Both the position numbers and the translations under genes were made by a program. This document shows, one piece after another, positions 28,594-39,832 of a stretch of DNA of 64,000 nucleotides (positions within the stretch are counted from its first letter, which is position 1; each line of letters starts with the position of its first letter). Source of the DNA: Saccharopolyspora dendranthemae (GTDB lineage: Bacteria; Actinomycetota; Actinomycetes; Mycobacteriales; Pseudonocardiaceae). The stretch covers positions 1 through 64,000 of the forward strand of contig NZ_VIWX01000007.1 of assembly GCF_007829955.1 (NCBI RefSeq). Direction: 5' to 3'. Under the pieces are notes generated by a model. It was given only the letters and a program-made list of their open reading frames with translations. It searched no databases and was not told the origin of the DNA.

Positions 28594-29667
28594 GTGGCTC
28601 GAACGGAGGCTCCAACCGAGCCGCCCACGTCGGAAACCGCGTCCGCCGCACCTGGTGAGCGCCTGAAGCGCAGACGTTCCCGTCGCCTCACCGGCCTCGG
28701 GATCCTGCTGCTCGTGCTGCTGGCCAGCGCCGTGCTCAGCGTGGCCGTCGGAGCCAAGACGATCCCGCTCGCCGACGTGTGGAGCGGACTGGTCGGGCCG
28801 AGCGGAACCGAGAACGACCTGATCATCCAGGAACTGCGGATCCCGCGGACGATCGCCGGCGTGCTGGCCGGTGCCGCGCTCGGCCTGGCCGGTGCGCTGA
28901 TGCAGGGGCACACCCGCAACCCGCTGGCCGATCCCGGCATCCTCGGCATCACCCAGGGCGCCGGTCTCGGCGTCGTGCTCGCCGTCTACACCTTCGGCAT
29001 CACGACGCTGTTCGGCTTCATCTGGTTCGGCTTCGCCGGTTCGCTGATCGGTGCGGTGGCCGTGTTCGCGATCGGCTCGATGGGCCGGGGCGGCGCCACG
29101 CCGGTGACGCTGGCCCTGGCAGGCATGGCGATCAGCTCGCTGCTGCACGCGATCACCTCCGCGCTGGTGCTCACCGACCAGCAGACGATGGACACCTACC
29201 GCTTCTGGAAGGTCGGTTCGATCGCCATCACCGATCCCTCGGTGCTCCCGCAGGTCGCGCCCTTCCTGGTGGTCGGGCTGGTGCTGGGCCTGGCCAACGC
29301 GACCAGTCTCAACGCCTTGTCGCTGGGCGACGACGTGGCCAGCTCGCTGGGCCACCGGGTGGTCTGGGCCCGGCGCGCCGGGATCGCCGCGGTGAGCGTC
29401 CTGGTGGGTGGCGCGGTGGCGATCTGCGGGCCGATCGGCTTCGTCGGACTCGTCGTCCCGCACGTCGCCCGCTTCTTCACCGGAGCCGACTACCGCTGGC
29501 TGCTGCCGTTCGCCGCGCTGCTCGGCTCCTCGCTGGTGCTGCTGACCGACGTGCTCGGCCGCATCGTCGCCCGGCCCTCCGAAGTGCAGGTCGGCGTGAT
29601 GCTGGCGATGGTCGGAGCCCCGTTCTTCATCGCCCTCGTGCGACGCCGGAAGTTGGTGCGGCTATGA
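28594..29667 (+). CDS. FecCD-family iron-siderophore ABC permease, first subunit
   Basis: A 357-residue permease with about nine to ten helices after a basic, disordered N-terminal 35 residues. FecCD landmarks are RIPRTIAGVLAGAALGLAGALMQ, NPLADPGILGI and GPIGFVGLVVPHVAR. The GTG at 28594 is preferred because GGGGAG is six bases upstream; a GTG at 28570 is in frame too. Its stop overlaps the next start by four bases. It forms a three-gene operon with a second permease and an ATPase under the iron box. No substrate-binding lipoprotein gene is in the operon. Confidence 0.92.
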   Translation: MARTEAPTEPPTSETASAAPGERLKRRRSRRLTGLGILLLVLLASAVLSVAVGAKTIPLADVWSGLVGPSGTENDLIIQELRIPRTIAGVLAGAALGLAGALMQGHTRNPLADPGILGITQGAGLGVVLAVYTFGITTLFGFIWFGFAGSLIGAVAVFAIGSMGRGGATPVTLALAGMAISSLLHAITSALVLTDQQTMDTYRFWKVGSIAITDPSVLPQVAPFLVVGLVLGLANATSLNALSLGDDVASSLGHRVVWARRAGIAAVSVLVGGAVAICGPIGFVGLVVPHVARFFTGADYRWLLPFAALLGSSLVLLTDVLGRIVARPSEVQVGVMLAMVGAPFFIALVRRRKLVRL

Positions 29668-30758
29668 CGGCGACCGCTCAGGACCGACCGGTCGAGAAGG
29701 TCACCGGACGGCGCCCGCTGCGCGTCGGCCCGGTCTCCGGCGTCCTCCGGTTCCGGCCGCTGCTGGCGCTGGCGGGCGGCCTGCTGGTGCTGCTGGCCGT
29801 GTTCGTCCTCGACGTGGGCATCGGCGAGTACCAGATCAGTCCCGCGGAGGTGCTCAGCACGCTCTTCGGCGGCGGCAACCGCGCGCAGTCGATCATCATC
29901 TGGGAGCTGCGGATGCCGCGCGGCTTGACCGCGCTGCTCGTGGGCGCCGCGCTCGGCCTGGCGGGCGCGATCATGCAAGCGCTCGCCCGCAACCCGCTGG
30001 CCAGCCCGGACATGCTCGGCATCACCTGGGGCGCCGGGACCGCCGCGGTCGCGGTGATCGTGTTCGCCGGGACGGCGGGCAGCCTGGCCGGCGCGCTGTC
30101 GGACTACGGACTTCCCGTGGTGGCGCTGGTCGGCGGCCTGGTCACCGGTGTCGCCGTGTACCTGCTGGCGTACCGGCGAGGTGTGGATTCCTACCGGTTG
30201 GTGCTGGTGGGCGTGGGTGTCAGCGCCTTGGCGGGCAACGCCGTCTACTGGCTGCTGACGGTCGGCGACGTCAACGACGCCGGGCGCGCCATGGTGTGGC
30301 TGACCGGCAGCCTCAACGCGCGCGGCTGGGAGCACGTGGTGCCGACCGGCATCGCGCTCGCCGTGCTGGTCCCGCTGTCCCTCGTCGGAGCCCACGTGCT
30401 GGGAGCGCTGCAGTTCGACGACGACACGGTGCGCGGGCTCGGCGTGCGGATGGACCTGGCTCGCGGATTCCTGCTGTTCGCCTCGGTGGTGCTGGCGTCC
30501 ATCGCCACCGCCGCGGCCGGGCCGATCCAGTTCGTCGCGCTGGCCACCCCGCAGATCGCGCTGCGGGTCGCCCGCACCTCGCGCCCGCCGCTGCTGACCT
30601 CGGCCGTGCTCGGCGCGGCGCTGGTCGTCGGTTCGGACGTGATCGCCCGGACCGCCTTCGGCTCCCTGGAAATGCCGGTCGGCATCGTGACCGCGATCCT
30701 GGGCGCCCCGTACCTGATCTACCTGCTCAGCCGTCGGTACCGGGAGGTCCGAGCATGA
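29664..30758 (+). CDS. FecCD-family iron-siderophore ABC permease, second subunit
   Basis: A 364-residue paralogue of the preceding permease, with the same layout. Landmarks are RMPRGLTALLVGAALGLAGA, NPLASPDMLGITWGAG and AAAGPIQFVALATPQIALR. It should pair with the first subunit to form a heterodimeric channel, like FepD with FepG. Start and stop overlap the flanking genes by four bases (ATGA), indicating translational coupling. Confidence 0.93.
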   Translation: MTATAQDRPVEKVTGRRPLRVGPVSGVLRFRPLLALAGGLLVLLAVFVLDVGIGEYQISPAEVLSTLFGGGNRAQSIIIWELRMPRGLTALLVGAALGLAGAIMQALARNPLASPDMLGITWGAGTAAVAVIVFAGTAGSLAGALSDYGLPVVALVGGLVTGVAVYLLAYRRGVDSYRLVLVGVGVSALAGNAVYWLLTVGDVNDAGRAMVWLTGSLNARGWEHVVPTGIALAVLVPLSLVGAHVLGALQFDDDTVRGLGVRMDLARGFLLFASVVLASIATAAAGPIQFVALATPQIALRVARTSRPPLLTSAVLGAALVVGSDVIARTAFGSLEMPVGIVTAILGAPYLIYLLSRRYREVRA

Positions 30759-31618
30759 CCGCGTCCACCTCTGCCACCACCGAGCAGGACCGGGCCGAGG
30801 CAGGCACCGACCGCCTCCGGGCCCAGGACCTGAAGCTGGCCTACGGCGAGCGGGTCGTCGTCGACGGTCTCGACTTCGAGGTCGAGGGCGGCACGATCAC
30901 GGCGGTGATCGGTCCCAACGGCTGCGGCAAGTCGACCCTGCTGCGCGCCCTCGGCCGGTTGCTGCAGCCGCGGCGCGGTGAGGTGCTGCTGGACGGCCAG
31001 AAGATCGACAAGATGTCGACCAAGGAGGTCGCCCGGATCCTCGGCGTGCTGCCGCAGTCACCCGCGGCCCCGGAGGGCCTGACGGTGGCCGACCTGGTCG
31101 CTCGCGGACGCCACCCGCACCAGTCCTGGTACCGGCAGTGGTCCAGCGACGACGAGTCGGCGGTGGCCGAGGCGCTGGCCATGACGGGCATCGGTGACCT
31201 GGCCGAACGCACCCTCGACGAGCTCTCCGGCGGTCAGCGGCAGCGGGCCTGGCTGTCGATGGCGCTGGCTCAGGGCACGGACCTGCTGCTGCTCGACGAG
31301 CCCACCACCTACCTCGACCTCTCGCACCAGGTGGACGTGCTGGAGCTGGTCGGCAAGCTGCACGACGAGAGCGGCCGCACGGTGGTGATGGTGCTGCACG
31401 ACCTCAACCTGGCGGCGCGCTACGCCGACCGGCTGGTCGCGATGAAGGACGGCGCCATCGTCGCCTCCGGCGAGTCGGCCGAGGTGCTCAGCGAGGACCT
31501 CCTGGCCGACGTGTTCGACCTCCGAGCCCGCGTGATTCCCGACCCCGTGGCGGGTACTCCCATGGTGGTCCCGATCGGGGGACGACGGGCGGGCGGAGGA
31601 GCCGAGTCGCAGGCGTGA
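30755..31618 (+). CDS. Iron-siderophore ABC transporter ATP-binding protein
   Basis: A 287-residue ATPase of the FepC/FhuC type. Walker A is GPNGCGKSTLL, the signature LSGGQRQRAWLSMALAQ, and Walker B LLLLDEPTTYLD with the D-loop SHQVDVLEL; the switch histidine is in MVLHDLNLA. All are intact. It completes the importer with the two upstream permeases. A separate binding protein must come from elsewhere in the genome. Confidence 0.94.
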   Translation: MTASTSATTEQDRAEAGTDRLRAQDLKLAYGERVVVDGLDFEVEGGTITAVIGPNGCGKSTLLRALGRLLQPRRGEVLLDGQKIDKMSTKEVARILGVLPQSPAAPEGLTVADLVARGRHPHQSWYRQWSSDDESAVAEALAMTGIGDLAERTLDELSGGQRQRAWLSMALAQGTDLLLLDEPTTYLDLSHQVDVLELVGKLHDESGRTVVMVLHDLNLAARYADRLVAMKDGAIVASGESAEVLSEDLLADVFDLRARVIPDPVAGTPMVVPIGGRRAGGGAESQA

Positions 31619-31866
31619 ACACGGTGCGTCACGACACGGCGGGTGCTGTTCGCGCTCAGCGGAACGGCGCCGAGATCAGGAATCCTGCAGGCCAACGCGC
31701 CGTTGGGCACAGTGCCGGGCAAGAATGTGGCAGAGCGGGCACGGACCGCGACCGGGGTTGGCTACTACAGTGGTCCCCAAGAGTGCTGAACCCGTCGTGG
31801 ATCGCGGCGTAGCGCTAAAGCCGTGTCCCGGAACTAGACCGCCGGCGCAGCAGTCAGGGAGTGCGA

Positions 31867-34416
<2,550 letters not shown>

Positions 34417-34427
34417 TCCACGCACGC

Positions 34428-34464
34428 GAACGGCCCCCGCACCACTTCGGTGCGGGGGCCGTTC
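34428..34464 (+). terminator. Terminator of clpC
   Basis: A 16-bp perfect stem (GAACGGCCCCCGCACC at 34428-34443 with its complement at 34449-34464) closes a five-base loop and is followed by GTCGTTTC. It starts eleven bases after the clpC stop. Confidence 0.88.
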
Positions 34465-34579
34465 GTCGTTTCGGGCCGGGTTCCGGAGTGCTCGCCGGTG
34501 GGCGTTCTTGGTCCGAACCGCCCATGATCGATGTCCGTTTCGCCCGGTCAATTCGGACCAGAACCGCCCGGCGCCCCGA

Positions 34580-35305
34580 TCAGCGAACCCGGCGGATCTC
34601 CTCGGTCGGGCGGTCGGCCTGGACGCGAGCGAACTGGACCGTGGGTGCCTCCGCGATCGCCTGGTCGCGGCGGTTGTTGCGGATCCGGACGGCCACGAAC
34701 GCCACGACGGTCAGCGCCGCGGTGATCACCACGGCCCGCGACAGCAGTCCGGCGTACTGCTCGACGAGGTACCAGTGCTGGCCGAGCAGGTAGCCCGCCA
34801 GCACGAAGATCGTGTTCCAGATCAGGCTGCCCAGCGAGGTGTAGAGCGCGAAGGTGCTCAGCCGCATCCGCTCGACGCCGGCGGGCAGCGAGATGAAGCT
34901 GCGGAACAGCGGGATCATCCGGCCGAAGAACACGGCCTTCACGCCGTGCTTGGCGAACCACGCCTCGGTCTTGTCGACGTCGGAGAGCTTCACCAGCGGC
35001 AGCTTCGCCGCGATCGCCCGCGTCCGCTCCCGGCCCAGTCGCGCGCCCAGCCAGTAGAGGACGAGGGCGCCGACCAGCGAGCCCAGCGTCGTCCACAGGA
35101 TCGCGCCGAGCAGCGACATGTCGCCCCGGCTGGCGGTGAACCCGGCCAGTGGCAGGATCAGCTCGGAAGGGATCGGGGGGAACAGGTTCTCCAGGGCGAT
35201 GATCATGCCCGCGCCGGGACCGCCCAGGGTTTCCATCACCCCGATCACCCAGGCCGTGAAGCCGGTGGGCTGGGCGGACGTGGCGGCTGTCGTCGTCAGA
35301 TCCAT
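34580..35305 (-). CDS. DedA family membrane protein
   Basis: A 241-residue integral membrane protein of the DedA/SNARE-associated family (PF09335). Signature stretches are ENLFPPIPSELILPLAGF, a GSLVGALVLYWLGARLGRER segment, and FFGRMIPLFRSFISLPAG. DedA proteins are proton-coupled lipid carriers or flippases, some for undecaprenyl phosphate or phosphatidylethanolamine. The ATG at 35305 lacks a close ribosome site (GGAG about ten bases away), so the start is moderately sure. It is convergent with clpC and divergent from the next gene. Confidence 0.88.
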   Translation of the reverse strand: MDLTTTAATSAQPTGFTAWVIGVMETLGGPGAGMIIALENLFPPIPSELILPLAGFTASRGDMSLLGAILWTTLGSLVGALVLYWLGARLGRERTRAIAAKLPLVKLSDVDKTEAWFAKHGVKAVFFGRMIPLFRSFISLPAGVERMRLSTFALYTSLGSLIWNTIFVLAGYLLGQHWYLVEQYAGLLSRAVVITAALTVVAFVAVRIRNNRRDQAIAEAPTVQFARVQADRPTEEIRRVR

Positions 35306-35512
35306 TCGGGAGGAACTCCGGGGGTTGTTTGTCCGTTTCTTCCATGATTCCAGCGGATTTCGGGGTTTCGCCGTGATCGCGTGTGACCTGCGGCACTCTC
35401 CGGCGTGTCCGGTGTTCCGGGGTGGGTCGGCGGCGCAACCATTCGGGGGCGTCAGACGTCCGAACGGCCGGATGGCCGGAGTCGGGGAGCTGGGGAGCGG
35501 GCGGAGGCAGCG

Positions 35513-36517
35513 ATGACGCGGATGGCGTACGAGGTGGCGGACGAACCGGTGGAGGACGACGAGGTCGGCCGCAAGCCCGGCGGTGGCCGCACGACGGCGC
35601 TGCTGTCGTTGCTGACGCTGTCGTTCCTGGCCTGGGCGGCGCTCCCGATCGTCGAGCTCGACGTCGAGCGCTACACGGTGGCGCTGACCGCCCTGACGCC
35701 CTACGCGGTGGTCGCCGGTGCCGTGCTGGTGCTGTTGGCGACCGCGCTGCGGCGCTGGCTGAACGTGCTGTTCGCGCTGCTGGCCACCGCTGCGCTGATC
35801 TACACGGTCGCGCCCCGGGCGCTGCCGGACCAGGTGTCCGCCGAGGGCGAGCCGTTGCGCGTGCTGTCGGTCAACGCCTACTTCGGCCGGGCCGACGCCG
35901 CCACGATCGTCGACGAGGTCCGCACCCGCCGCGTGGACGTGCTCAGCCTGCAGGAGCTCACGCCGGAGATCGTCGCCGGGCTGGAGCGTGCCGGGTTGTT
36001 CGCGGAACTGCCGAACCGGGTCCTGCACGCGGGCCCGAACGCCGACGGCACCGGGATCGTCTCCCGGTACCCGCTGCGGGAGCTCGCGCTCGTGCCGAGG
36101 ACGACGCTGGCGCAGCCCTCAGCGCTGGTGGACGTGCCGGTGGGGCGGGACGTCGAGTTCGTAGCGGTCCACCCGCTGTACCCGATGGGGGCGGACACCG
36201 CGGGGATCTGGGCGCACGACCTGGTCGCGCTGCCGGAACCCTCGCCGAGCGGGCAGCCCCGCGTGATGGCGGGCGACTTCAACGCGACCCTCGACCACAC
36301 GCGGCTCAAGGACCTGATCGGCCGCGGTTACCTGGACGCGGGCGCGAGCGTGGGTGCGGGGCTGACGCCGACCTGGCCGGCGCGCTGGACCGCTCCGCCG
36401 GTGACGATCGACCACGTCCTGTCCTCCGGCGGCGTCCGGGCGGAGGACTACGAGGTCGTCGACATCCCGGGCAGCGACCACAGGGCCGTCTTCACGACCC
36501 TGCGGGTCGCCGGCTGA
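35513..36517 (+). CDS. Endonuclease/exonuclease/phosphatase-fold membrane protein
   Basis: A 334-residue protein. Three transmembrane helices lie at residues about 28-46, 58-78 and 82-100, followed by an extracellular catalytic domain of the EEP superfamily. Motifs are LRVLSVNAYFG (metal-binding Asn), LSLQELTPE (metal-binding Glu), MAGDFNATLDHTRL, IDHVLSS and GSDHRAVF. All core residues are present. Relatives are annotated as secreted or membrane endonucleases or phosphodiesterases, and the substrate is unknown. GGAGGCAG precedes the ATG. It converges on mhuD with a single base between the stop codons. Confidence 0.88.
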   Translation: MTRMAYEVADEPVEDDEVGRKPGGGRTTALLSLLTLSFLAWAALPIVELDVERYTVALTALTPYAVVAGAVLVLLATALRRWLNVLFALLATAALIYTVAPRALPDQVSAEGEPLRVLSVNAYFGRADAATIVDEVRTRRVDVLSLQELTPEIVAGLERAGLFAELPNRVLHAGPNADGTGIVSRYPLRELALVPRTTLAQPSALVDVPVGRDVEFVAVHPLYPMGADTAGIWAHDLVALPEPSPSGQPRVMAGDFNATLDHTRLKDLIGRGYLDAGASVGAGLTPTWPARWTAPPVTIDHVLSSGGVRAEDYEVVDIPGSDHRAVFTTLRVAG

Positions 36518-36518
36518 G

Positions 36519-36827
36519 TCACTTCTCCGGGTAGGAGCCCAGGACGACCTCGAACTCCAGCAGGCTGGAGCCGGAGGAGACGGGGTTCTTGCGCTCGCCC
36601 GCGTGGGCCTCCTTGGCCGGGCCGTTCGCCCAGTTCTGGAAGTCCTCCTCGGTCTCCCACTTGGTGTAGACGAAGTACCGGTCGTCGCCCTGAACCGGGC
36701 GCAGCAGCTCGAAGCCCAGGAATCCGGGCGCGTCGTCGACCGAGCCGTGCCGGGAAGCGAACCGCTTCTCCAGCTCGGGGCCGGAACCTTCGGGGACCTC
36801 GATCGCATTGATCTTCACAACAGCCAT
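36519..36827 (-). CDS. mhuD: Heme-degrading monooxygenase, MhuD type
   Basis: A 102-residue antibiotic-biosynthesis-monooxygenase-fold protein. From memory it lines up almost end to end with M. tuberculosis MhuD (Rv3592): VVKINAIEVP at the start, PGFLGFELLRPV, YFVYTKWE, WANGPAKEAHAG and LLEFEVVLG. The heme-contact residues Asn7, Trp66 and His75 are at the same numbers. MhuD opens heme to mycobilin and frees iron without releasing CO. The position near clpC and mutY is also that of Rv3592. Whether this protein makes mycobilin or another product cannot be read from sequence. Confidence 0.9.
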   Translation of the reverse strand: MAVVKINAIEVPEGSGPELEKRFASRHGSVDDAPGFLGFELLRPVQGDDRYFVYTKWETEEDFQNWANGPAKEAHAGERKNPVSSGSSLLEFEVVLGSYPEK

Positions 36828-36986
36828 GAACCCACCCTACGAGCGAACCCCGCCCACCACCCTGTCTCGTCGCTCGCACCCACACCGAGCCACCCCACCC
36901 ACACCGAGCCGCCCCACCCAGACCCCCGCAGCATCGCCCGCAGCGGTGCCGGGAGTCCCGCCCCGGAGCGTCCGTTGCAGGAGCAG

Positions 36987-37054
36987 CCCAGTTTTAGTCC
37001 AAACCGAGGACCTCTCGTGCCCGAAATGTCGGCTCAGTTTGGACTAAAACTGGG
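36987..37054. repeat. 68-bp palindromic repeat, copy A
   Basis: CCCAGTTTTAGTCCAAAC at 36987-37004 is mirrored perfectly by GTTTGGACTAAAACTGGG at 37037-37054. The arms extend four more bases with one mismatch. The centre contains GTGCCCGAAATGTC, shared with copies at 46460 and 53644. It lies 42 bases downstream of the stop of the minus-strand YhgE/Pip gene. Confidence 0.9.
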
Positions 37055-37096
37055 AAATGCCTCGATGTGGGGACCTGCCGTCCGGCGAGTCGTGGT

Positions 37097-39037
37097 TCAC
37101 AGCTCCACTTGGGGGTGGAGGCGGCCGAGGGTCCACGTGCGCTGTCGCTGGATGACGACGGTGGTCAGGAGCAGCACCGCGAGCAGGACGCAGGCCAGCA
37201 CGATCAGGTCGCGGTAGAGGTGCATCGCCAGGCCGCCGGAGATCGTCACGCGCAGCCCGTCCACCAGGTAGGTCATCGGCAGGAACGGGTGGATCGCCTG
37301 GAACGGGGCAGGAGTCGTCTCCATCGGGTACAGACCGCCGCACGCCGTGAGCTGGACGATCAGCAGCACCAGCGACAGCAGCCCGCCGATCGCGCCGAAC
37401 GCGGTCCGCAACAGGTGGTCGATGGCCACGAACGCCACCGCGGCCAGGGAGACGATCCCGAGAGTCCACCCCAGGTGCACCGGGTTGAGCCCGAGCCCGA
37501 AGTTGACCACCCCGAACAGCACCAGCCCGCCGATCACCCCGAGCGTCGCGGCCGGGAGCAACCCGGCGAGGGCGATCGTGAACGGGTTGACCCGGTCCGC
37601 GAGCGCTCGTTGGTTCACCGGCTTGAGCAGCAGGTAGGCGAACAGGCCGAACACCCACAGCGAGATCGCGAAGAAGAACGGCGCCAGACCGCGGCCGTAG
37701 ACGTAGGCGGGGTTGAGGTTCCCGGTGCGGATCTCCGTGGGCGAGCCGAGGACGTCGGCCGCGCGCGAGACCTCCGTCGGATTCGTGGCCGGGAGGCGCC
37801 CCAGCGTGTCGTCGATCATCTTCTGCAGGTCCTTCGACCCGTCGTTGAGCTGTCCCGCCCCGGTCTGCAGCACGTTGCCGCCCGCCAGCAGCGAGTTCAG
37901 CCCGCCGGTGATCCCCTGGGAACCCGCCGCCACCTCGGTCGTCCCCGAGTGCAGCGTGTCCACCGGCTCGGTGATCGACCGGACCCGCTCCTGCAGCGGC
38001 CCCATGCTGCTCTGCAGCGCCCGCGCTCGGCGGCTGGCCTCCTCCGCGGTGCGCAGCGCCTCGCGCGCCCGCGAGTCGGCCGCCGACGCGCCGGCCGCGA
38101 GTCGGCGGGAGGTGTCCAGGGCCTGCTCGTACGCGGGGTCTCCGCGCAGCGACGGATGCGAGGAACCGAGACCCTGCACCGCGGCGAGCCCGTCGGCGGC
38201 CTGCTGCTCCAGCATCCCGGTCGCCGTGGAGATCGAGGTCAGCCCGCTGACCGCGACCCCGCTGGCGTTGACCAGCGAGTTGACCGCGCCGGGCAGCTGT
38301 TCCGCGGTGAAGTCGGCGACGCTGCTCAGCTGCCGGTCCAGCTGTCCCGTCGCCTTCGAGATGTCCCGCACACCGTTCGAGACCAGGCCGGTGCCGTCCC
38401 GCACCCCGCCGAGCCCGCGGGTCAGCGCGGTCGTTCCCTGCTTGCTCAGCTCGGTGCCGTCGACGAGCTTCTTGGACGCCTCGGAGGCGGCCTGCAGCTT
38501 CTCGCGCATGTGCCCGAGCTCGCCGTAGAGCGCGCGGGCGTAGCTGGCGTGGGCGGCGGCGTTGATCTGGTTCTGCAGCTCCGTCTTGACCGTGTCGGCC
38601 ATGATGCCGGCGATGAAGCCGTTGGCGTCGTTCTTGGTCAGCCGCACGGCCGCGCGCTGCGGATTCCCGTCGGCGGCCGCGGCGAGCTTGGCGCTGAAGT
38701 CGTCCGGGACCTCGATCACGAAGTAGTAGTGCCCTTCGGCGAGCCCGCGCCGCGCGTCGGTGCCGCGGACGAACCGCCAGTCGAAGACGTCGTTGACCTT
38801 GAGCTGCTTGATGAACTGCACGCCCGCGTCGAGGTGCTCGCCGTTGCGGTCCACCGCGCGGTCGTTGTTGACCACCGCCACCGGGACCCGGTTGAGCTTG
38901 CCGTAGGGGTCCCAGTTCGACCACAGGTACAGCGCCCCGTACAGCAGCGGCACGAGGATCAGGACCAGCGGGACCAGCCGGAGCAGCGGGCCGCGGAAGC
39001 GTCGCAGTTCCAGCCAGGCGAGGCGAACGGCCTTCAC
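37097..39037 (-). CDS. YhgE/Pip-family ABC-2 type membrane protein
   Basis: A 646-residue protein. One helix lies near the N-terminus (residues about 17-38), then a large extracytoplasmic region of about 370 residues with coiled coils, then five to six helices at the C-terminus. The opening MKAVRLAWLELRRFRGPLLR, the SNWDPYGKLNRVPVAVVNND block and FYFV-like HYYFVIEVPDDFS stretch are typical of the YhgE/Pip family, which is related to ABC-2 exporters, phage receptors and MmpL-like export of surface components. It overlaps its upstream ATPase gene by four bases, so the two form a transporter. Substrate unknown. Confidence 0.88.
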   Translation of the reverse strand: MKAVRLAWLELRRFRGPLLRLVPLVLILVPLLYGALYLWSNWDPYGKLNRVPVAVVNNDRAVDRNGEHLDAGVQFIKQLKVNDVFDWRFVRGTDARRGLAEGHYYFVIEVPDDFSAKLAAAADGNPQRAAVRLTKNDANGFIAGIMADTVKTELQNQINAAAHASYARALYGELGHMREKLQAASEASKKLVDGTELSKQGTTALTRGLGGVRDGTGLVSNGVRDISKATGQLDRQLSSVADFTAEQLPGAVNSLVNASGVAVSGLTSISTATGMLEQQAADGLAAVQGLGSSHPSLRGDPAYEQALDTSRRLAAGASAADSRAREALRTAEEASRRARALQSSMGPLQERVRSITEPVDTLHSGTTEVAAGSQGITGGLNSLLAGGNVLQTGAGQLNDGSKDLQKMIDDTLGRLPATNPTEVSRAADVLGSPTEIRTGNLNPAYVYGRGLAPFFFAISLWVFGLFAYLLLKPVNQRALADRVNPFTIALAGLLPAATLGVIGGLVLFGVVNFGLGLNPVHLGWTLGIVSLAAVAFVAIDHLLRTAFGAIGGLLSLVLLIVQLTACGGLYPMETTPAPFQAIHPFLPMTYLVDGLRVTISGGLAMHLYRDLIVLACVLLAVLLLTTVVIQRQRTWTLGRLHPQVEL

Positions 39038-39714
39038 CCGGCGGCCTTTGCGGGCAGCCCGATCTCAGCGGTCGGGTCGTAGTACCGGCCCGCGGGCAGG
39101 CGCACCACGTTGACGTCTCCGGAGGGCCGGTCGGTGGAGCTGGCGATCACCGTCATCCCGATCCGCGTGACCTCGCGCAACGCGGCCCACACCCGCGCCC
39201 GGCCGGACTGGGTGAGCCCGGCGTCGACGTCGTCCACCACGATCCCGGCCGGCGCCGGGGCGGCGGCCAGGGCTACCGCCAGCAGCAGCTTCTCCTCCGG
39301 CGGCAGCTCGCAGACCATCAGCGACCGGTCCAGTTCGAGCCCGACGAGCTCCAGGCCCAGTTCCAGGGAAGCCTTGTTGGTGCCGCTGATCAGCCTGCGC
39401 TCGGTCATCGCCTCCCGGACCAGGTGCCGCTCCTCCAGCTCGCAGCCCGGGCGCAGCCGGGCGGGGCGGATCAGCGAGCGCACCTTGCGGGCCTTGCGCG
39501 GCAGCGGGAATCCGTCGACCTCCAGCTCGCCGGTGATGATCCGCAGCCGACCGCACAGCGTCAGCAGCAGCGACGTGCGTCCGGAACCGCTCGGCCCGGT
39601 CACCACGGTCAGCGAACCGGGTTCGACGCGGAGATCCAGGTTGGCGAACACCACGCCGTCCGGTCCTCTCGCGGCGATCCCGTGCGCGAGGATTCCAGCG
39701 CCGAGGACGTACAT
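39034..39714 (-). CDS. Degenerate ABC transporter ATP-binding protein
   Basis: A 226-residue ATP-binding cassette protein, the partner of the YhgE/Pip permease. Walker A reads GPSGSGRTSLLL, with Arg in place of the invariant Lys. The signature region reads CELPPEEKLLLAVALAAAP instead of LSGGQ-type residues, and the Walker B region is GIVVDDVDAGL, with Asp where the catalytic Glu normally stands. Fold-defining spacing is kept. It may hydrolyse ATP poorly or not at all and serve a regulatory role, or tolerate these changes. GGAGGAGAG precedes the ATG. Confidence 0.8.
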   Translation of the reverse strand: MYVLGAGILAHGIAARGPDGVVFANLDLRVEPGSLTVVTGPSGSGRTSLLLTLCGRLRIITGELEVDGFPLPRKARKVRSLIRPARLRPGCELEERHLVREAMTERRLISGTNKASLELGLELVGLELDRSLMVCELPPEEKLLLAVALAAAPAPAGIVVDDVDAGLTQSGRARVWAALREVTRIGMTVIASSTDRPSGDVNVVRLPAGRYYDPTAEIGLPAKAAG

Positions 39715-39832
39715 GAACTCTCCTCCTGAAGTAGTGGAGGTCCTGCACGTCCAAAGTGGCCGTTCACACCAAGGTCGGCAACTTCAGCTGGAAGATCGTG
39801 GTGATCTCGTTCGGGAGATCACCCGGTGGCGC

